In this document: piece by piece, positions 63,201 to 64,000 of the stretch
Numbering within the stretch: position 1 is the stretch's first letter
How the letters are laid out: every line of letters starts with the position of its first letter
From: Sphingomonas sp. 1F27F7B
GTDB taxonomy: Bacteria > Pseudomonadota > Alphaproteobacteria > Sphingomonadales > Sphingomonadaceae
NCBI RefSeq assembly: GCF_005503355.1
Contig: NZ_SCMK01000011.1
Coordinates: forward strand, 97,706 to 161,705
Reading direction: 5' to 3'
DNA length: 64,000 nucleotides
Program-made: the position numbers and the translations under genes
Notes under the pieces: generated by a model
Told to the model about the DNA's origin: nothing
What the model saw: the letters and a program-made list of their open reading frames with translations, nothing else
The model's database searches: none

Positions 63201-64000
63201 AGGTTCGCCGCCTGTCCGCACAGGCCCGCGGTCGCGCACCCGTCCGCCGCGCCCGTCGCATTGAGCAGGCGAACGGCGCCCGCATCGATGGTGACGTCGC
63301 CGCCCGCGGCACCGCCGGGAGTCGCCGCCAGGGTCGCCGTGTCGAGTACCAGGTCGTTGAAGCGATGCGCGCCCTGCGAGAAGCGGATCACGCCCGGCGA
63401 ACGTACCGTCAGCTGCTGCGCCGCGGCGAGCTTGACTTCGAGCCCGGCGCCGATGACGCCAGCCTGTCCGGCCATATCGGCGCTCGCGTTGAACTGGATC
63501 GCACCGCCGCCGATCGCGATCTTCTGGGCGGAGAGCGCCGCGGCGTCCGCGACTGCGAAGTTCCCGCTCGTGTCCAGCGCGAGCGCGGCACCGCCAAGGT
63601 TCGCTGCGCCGATCCGCAGCGTCGAGGCACCGGTGCCGGTACGGGAAACCAGCCGCTCGACGCCATTGGCGAGCCGCACCAGCGATCCCGCCGTCGAAGC
63701 GGTATAATCGGTCGCCGGCTGCGTTCCGAGCGCGCCGCTCGCCTTGAGCGTCACGCCGTCCTCGATCGCAAGCGTGGAGCCGACCCCACCCACCGCGAGG
63801 AGCAGTTCCGGCACGTCCAGCGTGACGCCGCTGCGGATCACGAGCGAGGCGGCGCTGGCGTTGATCGCCGTGGTGCCGTCGGCATTGTCGGCACGCTGGC
63901 CGCCGATCAACAGGCTGGTGGCGCCGAGCCGCCCCAGCGTAGCAGCGCTTACGGTGAGCACGCCAGCGGCCTGCTGGCTGTCATCCGCGGCGACGATGAC
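57215..64000 (-). CDS. Filamentous haemagglutinin family protein with DUF3739-type C-terminus (5' partial)
   Basis: At least 2261 residues are visible; the N-terminus, with any signal and two-partner-secretion domain, lies beyond base 64000 (the frame continues as VIVAADDSQQAAG before the apparent first ATG-like codon). The body is beta-helix-type repeat sequence with many 'GDVTIDAGRDV', 'GTINLLSKTGNL' and 'DITLSGATL' elements. The C-terminal ~450 residues (FGMAAGADYTALREIYLNPA, RGGNVTILGPGGDVIAGSVV, DFLSVPLGYEGLLTLRGGEI) match the DUF3739 region. It should be a very large exported adhesin, probably via a TpsB-like porin not in this window. It ends with DCAPSGGHQPQ, 38 bp before the Hint gene. 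Confidence 0.88.
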   Translation of the reverse strand, partial: VIVAADDSQQAAGVLTVSAATLGRLGATSLLIGGQRADNADGTTAINASAASLVIRSGVTLDVPELLLAVGGVGSTLAIEDGVTLKASGALGTQPATDYTASTAGSLVRLANGVERLVSRTGTGASTLRIGAANLGGAALALDTSGNFAVADAAALSAQKIAIGGGAIQFNASADMAGQAGVIGAGLEVKLAAAQQLTVRSPGVIRFSQGAHRFNDLVLDTATLAATPGGAAGGDVTIDAGAVRLLNATGAADGCATAGLCGQAANLNINATTLSLGANAVRATGITAGVTLAARDGIYVEGKGSFSTGNAALTLQAPFLADRAAAADPRAQKVRPDYGFLTNAGFTLSAPAGAAAQSPTGNAAPGASISIGTKDAPVLSATIVGSLIRATAGIIDMESRGDITLSGATLSTPGYEKTFGDSVDAVTISAGGGTINLLSKTGNLRADAASKLIVDSGTGTAGTLNLLAGNGAITLDAMLNPGVQGSRQSSIAFDSGQSGFDLGGFVTRYGRLFGGDVAVRSGAGDLALAAGQVLKAKSVSLTADGGAIAIGGTIDTSGMSIAGMTADAARNAAVDGGDIALWGRTGVTLAATAKLDTHTSGYADTDSRVASAGDVTIGIASPDAAITIANGAVMDVGARRTQAARAAGEAGARLVPQVITDVATGNPITVYRYAAADSGGTVRFRAPVLGAGEDKVAVSLHGSVLGASEIQLEAFKRYDLDALANSGLYSGISRAADGTLLLDLAASSASGGKFNPFTENFALADGGSSLVRFIQGFGVTTLDGSSLDGMRLRPGVELAAGGSIRTVTQWNLGAATFSPAQLQAAVAAGVIEVIPELSTGGQTQYRVVPGREGALLDRFATFLYRTGGSARGEAPVVTMRAGGSLTINRSISDGFFTFRDKSNTGYINWQLGGGDRSYSPAIQFSCGGASGSCGSIPSYASGVANNPGAAGTLVIGLGTQAAQGALKSGAAYVNSPLALAGNGAAGGGEAGDSLGFAELFPLLDGNTAMHSSDLRLVAGAGATLSVNPLVVDRALDADMVVAGQYSYRITASGTVGFNGPLQFQLLRSAGTNTVNFDIGDTLGQASTTGNLNQLRDDAYTQLNWGTSTGLGADARAAAQRYFAGKGYGFIGPANQPTGITAPLSEILGFLKSFEATYMAGLISGRTGYTANRTPAIIRYGTAGQQNSPTAPNQAWVRSYVRTGDGAIDVAAARDVDLRGAANLNDRNAVTYRRADGTSTTTPDYGSSVNASFDFSAAAIYTAGVRVAPVDVTARIAGGGLVTVRSDSPYLNPALERLNFIPSPMALSETPPVLAYHGGDIGITAGRDVLGTRDVWSERVLGLANGTSLDPTIGQSSQRWRVVSGEIGVDTEFALSPRYFTSGVGALAGGDVTIDAGRDVVELTVALTNGVSTTSGNAGPVMLSFGNGNLAIDAGRDVLAGRFDVASGAGRIHAERDIGAFGLEPYTANLLVDRVVPQQYARVRLADAVVDVSAKGAVKLASVSALGVSSAIQTPGAIGFFSPAAAIGISANEKIELLPQFIVQSLGADYGLANTVQVLPPTVALTSLAGSVVLPALTPQLLYPSAFGQLRLFSDGSIKNLSIAMSDADPGFTAGAFITVNPNPFAIPAVVSNTTDADLRRQHNQRITHASDAEPVRIYSSGDIVNSAIFLPKQARITAGGNIVDMFFNGQNLTAFDVTRIRAGGDITGTIASTPSFLPYVRSNDFILGGPGSFIVEAGGDIGPFVTSANMTSPTNHQSASFGGGIRTIGNDYNPWLADTGADLQVRFGMAAGADYTALREIYLNPANFAKLDGDLFEQVTDTFGNQRPDHSRQIYAPLLAEWLRDNAPEAFAAIFGGRSFADKTALSQAAYGQAEALYQAFAKVDPLRQQDFLINRLYFNEIAAVGNKHGPSFQQYVRGYRAIQTLFPASLGYTDNLAPYTLDPSTISADHPLGEPVRNIVNGQPQKAERIITGNVDLRLATIQTGRGGNVTILGPGGDVIAGSVVRTADQPARRATAFQVAGVGVPSNLEQGNVNAIIGNDFLSVPLGYEGLLTLRGGEIRSFTDGDFILNQSRVFTQQGGAIVMWSSNGDLNAGQGPKSASNFPPVTVRFDEEGLADINSVGSVSGAGIGTFKRAPEDPASDVILIAPVGEVDAGDAGVRASGNVVVAAARVANADNFKAAGDITGVPSQGVANVNVTPNGASEVQAQLRDATRSAQPPADRRSIITVDVLGPARDGRCEDRNAGDDPDCAPSGGHQPQ

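Noticed and set aside
1..64000. CRISPR arrays or prophage genes
   Set aside because: No regularly spaced short repeats, integrases, terminases or tail genes were noticed anywhere in the window.

Overview
This window looks like a chromosomal segment from a high-GC alphaproteobacterium of the Sphingomonas group. Grounds are the very high GC, the Sphingomonas-like set aat / DUF2155 / NDUFA12 / DUF192 / double cold-shock protein / RecX, a DUF3739-type filamentous haemagglutinin, a FecIR-TonB receptor set, and dispersed GTCATCCCC-type intergenic hairpins. The genus is an inference from family content only.

Layout. Bases 1-4032 are housekeeping: a ParA ATPase cut by the window edge, aat, and a leftward row recX > csp > DUF192 > NDUFA12 > DUF2155. 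The last gene runs about 190 bp antisense into the 3' end of aat. Bases 4153-10806 hold a fatty acyl-AMP ligase, a TetR regulator divergent from a carotenoid/stilbene oxygenase, and a PAS-GGDEF-EAL protein. Bases 10825-16920 are a leftward cell-surface signalling set: ECF sigma factor, FecR anti-sigma, TonB receptor with an STN domain, and a secreted M28 peptidase overlapping the receptor. A fold-back repeat lies between fecR and the receptor. tRNA-Trp(CCA) is at 17095-17171.

Bases 17403-34282 are an ABC-transporter-dependent capsule locus. The rightward arm is kpsC, kpsS, a GT4 gene, kpsM, kpsE, a TPR-GT4 fusion and a DUF4214-FkbM fusion, mostly with ATGA/TTGA stop-start overlaps. It is followed by a reversed GT2 gene, a lone forward kpsT, and a leftward operon of GT4, FkbM, GT4 and a Wza-like outer-membrane lipoprotein. 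An AraC-type regulator, an unknown secreted protein and a SleB-like cell-wall hydrolase come next.

Bases 36925-49167 are a leftward type II secretion operon in the order gspE-F-G-H-I-J-L-M-C-D-K, followed by an O-GlcNAc-transferase-like gene broken by an in-frame amber codon. Across a 507-bp AT-rich gap, on the opposite strand, are two tandem, nearly identical, Cys-containing secreted proteins of the PstS phosphate-binding type; these are the obvious candidate cargo of the secretion system. The right end (53811-64000) is a leftward set: a giant filamentous haemagglutinin (N-terminus outside the window), a Hint (hedgehog/intein) protein and a TPR sulfotransferase with an N-terminal SEC-C zinc motif.

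The overall theme from 10.8 kb onward is the cell surface: nutrient receptor signalling, capsule export, protein secretion and a large adhesin. The least-described parts are the T2SS/tandem-PstS pair and the haemagglutinin-Hint-sulfotransferase set. No prophage, IS element or CRISPR was seen.
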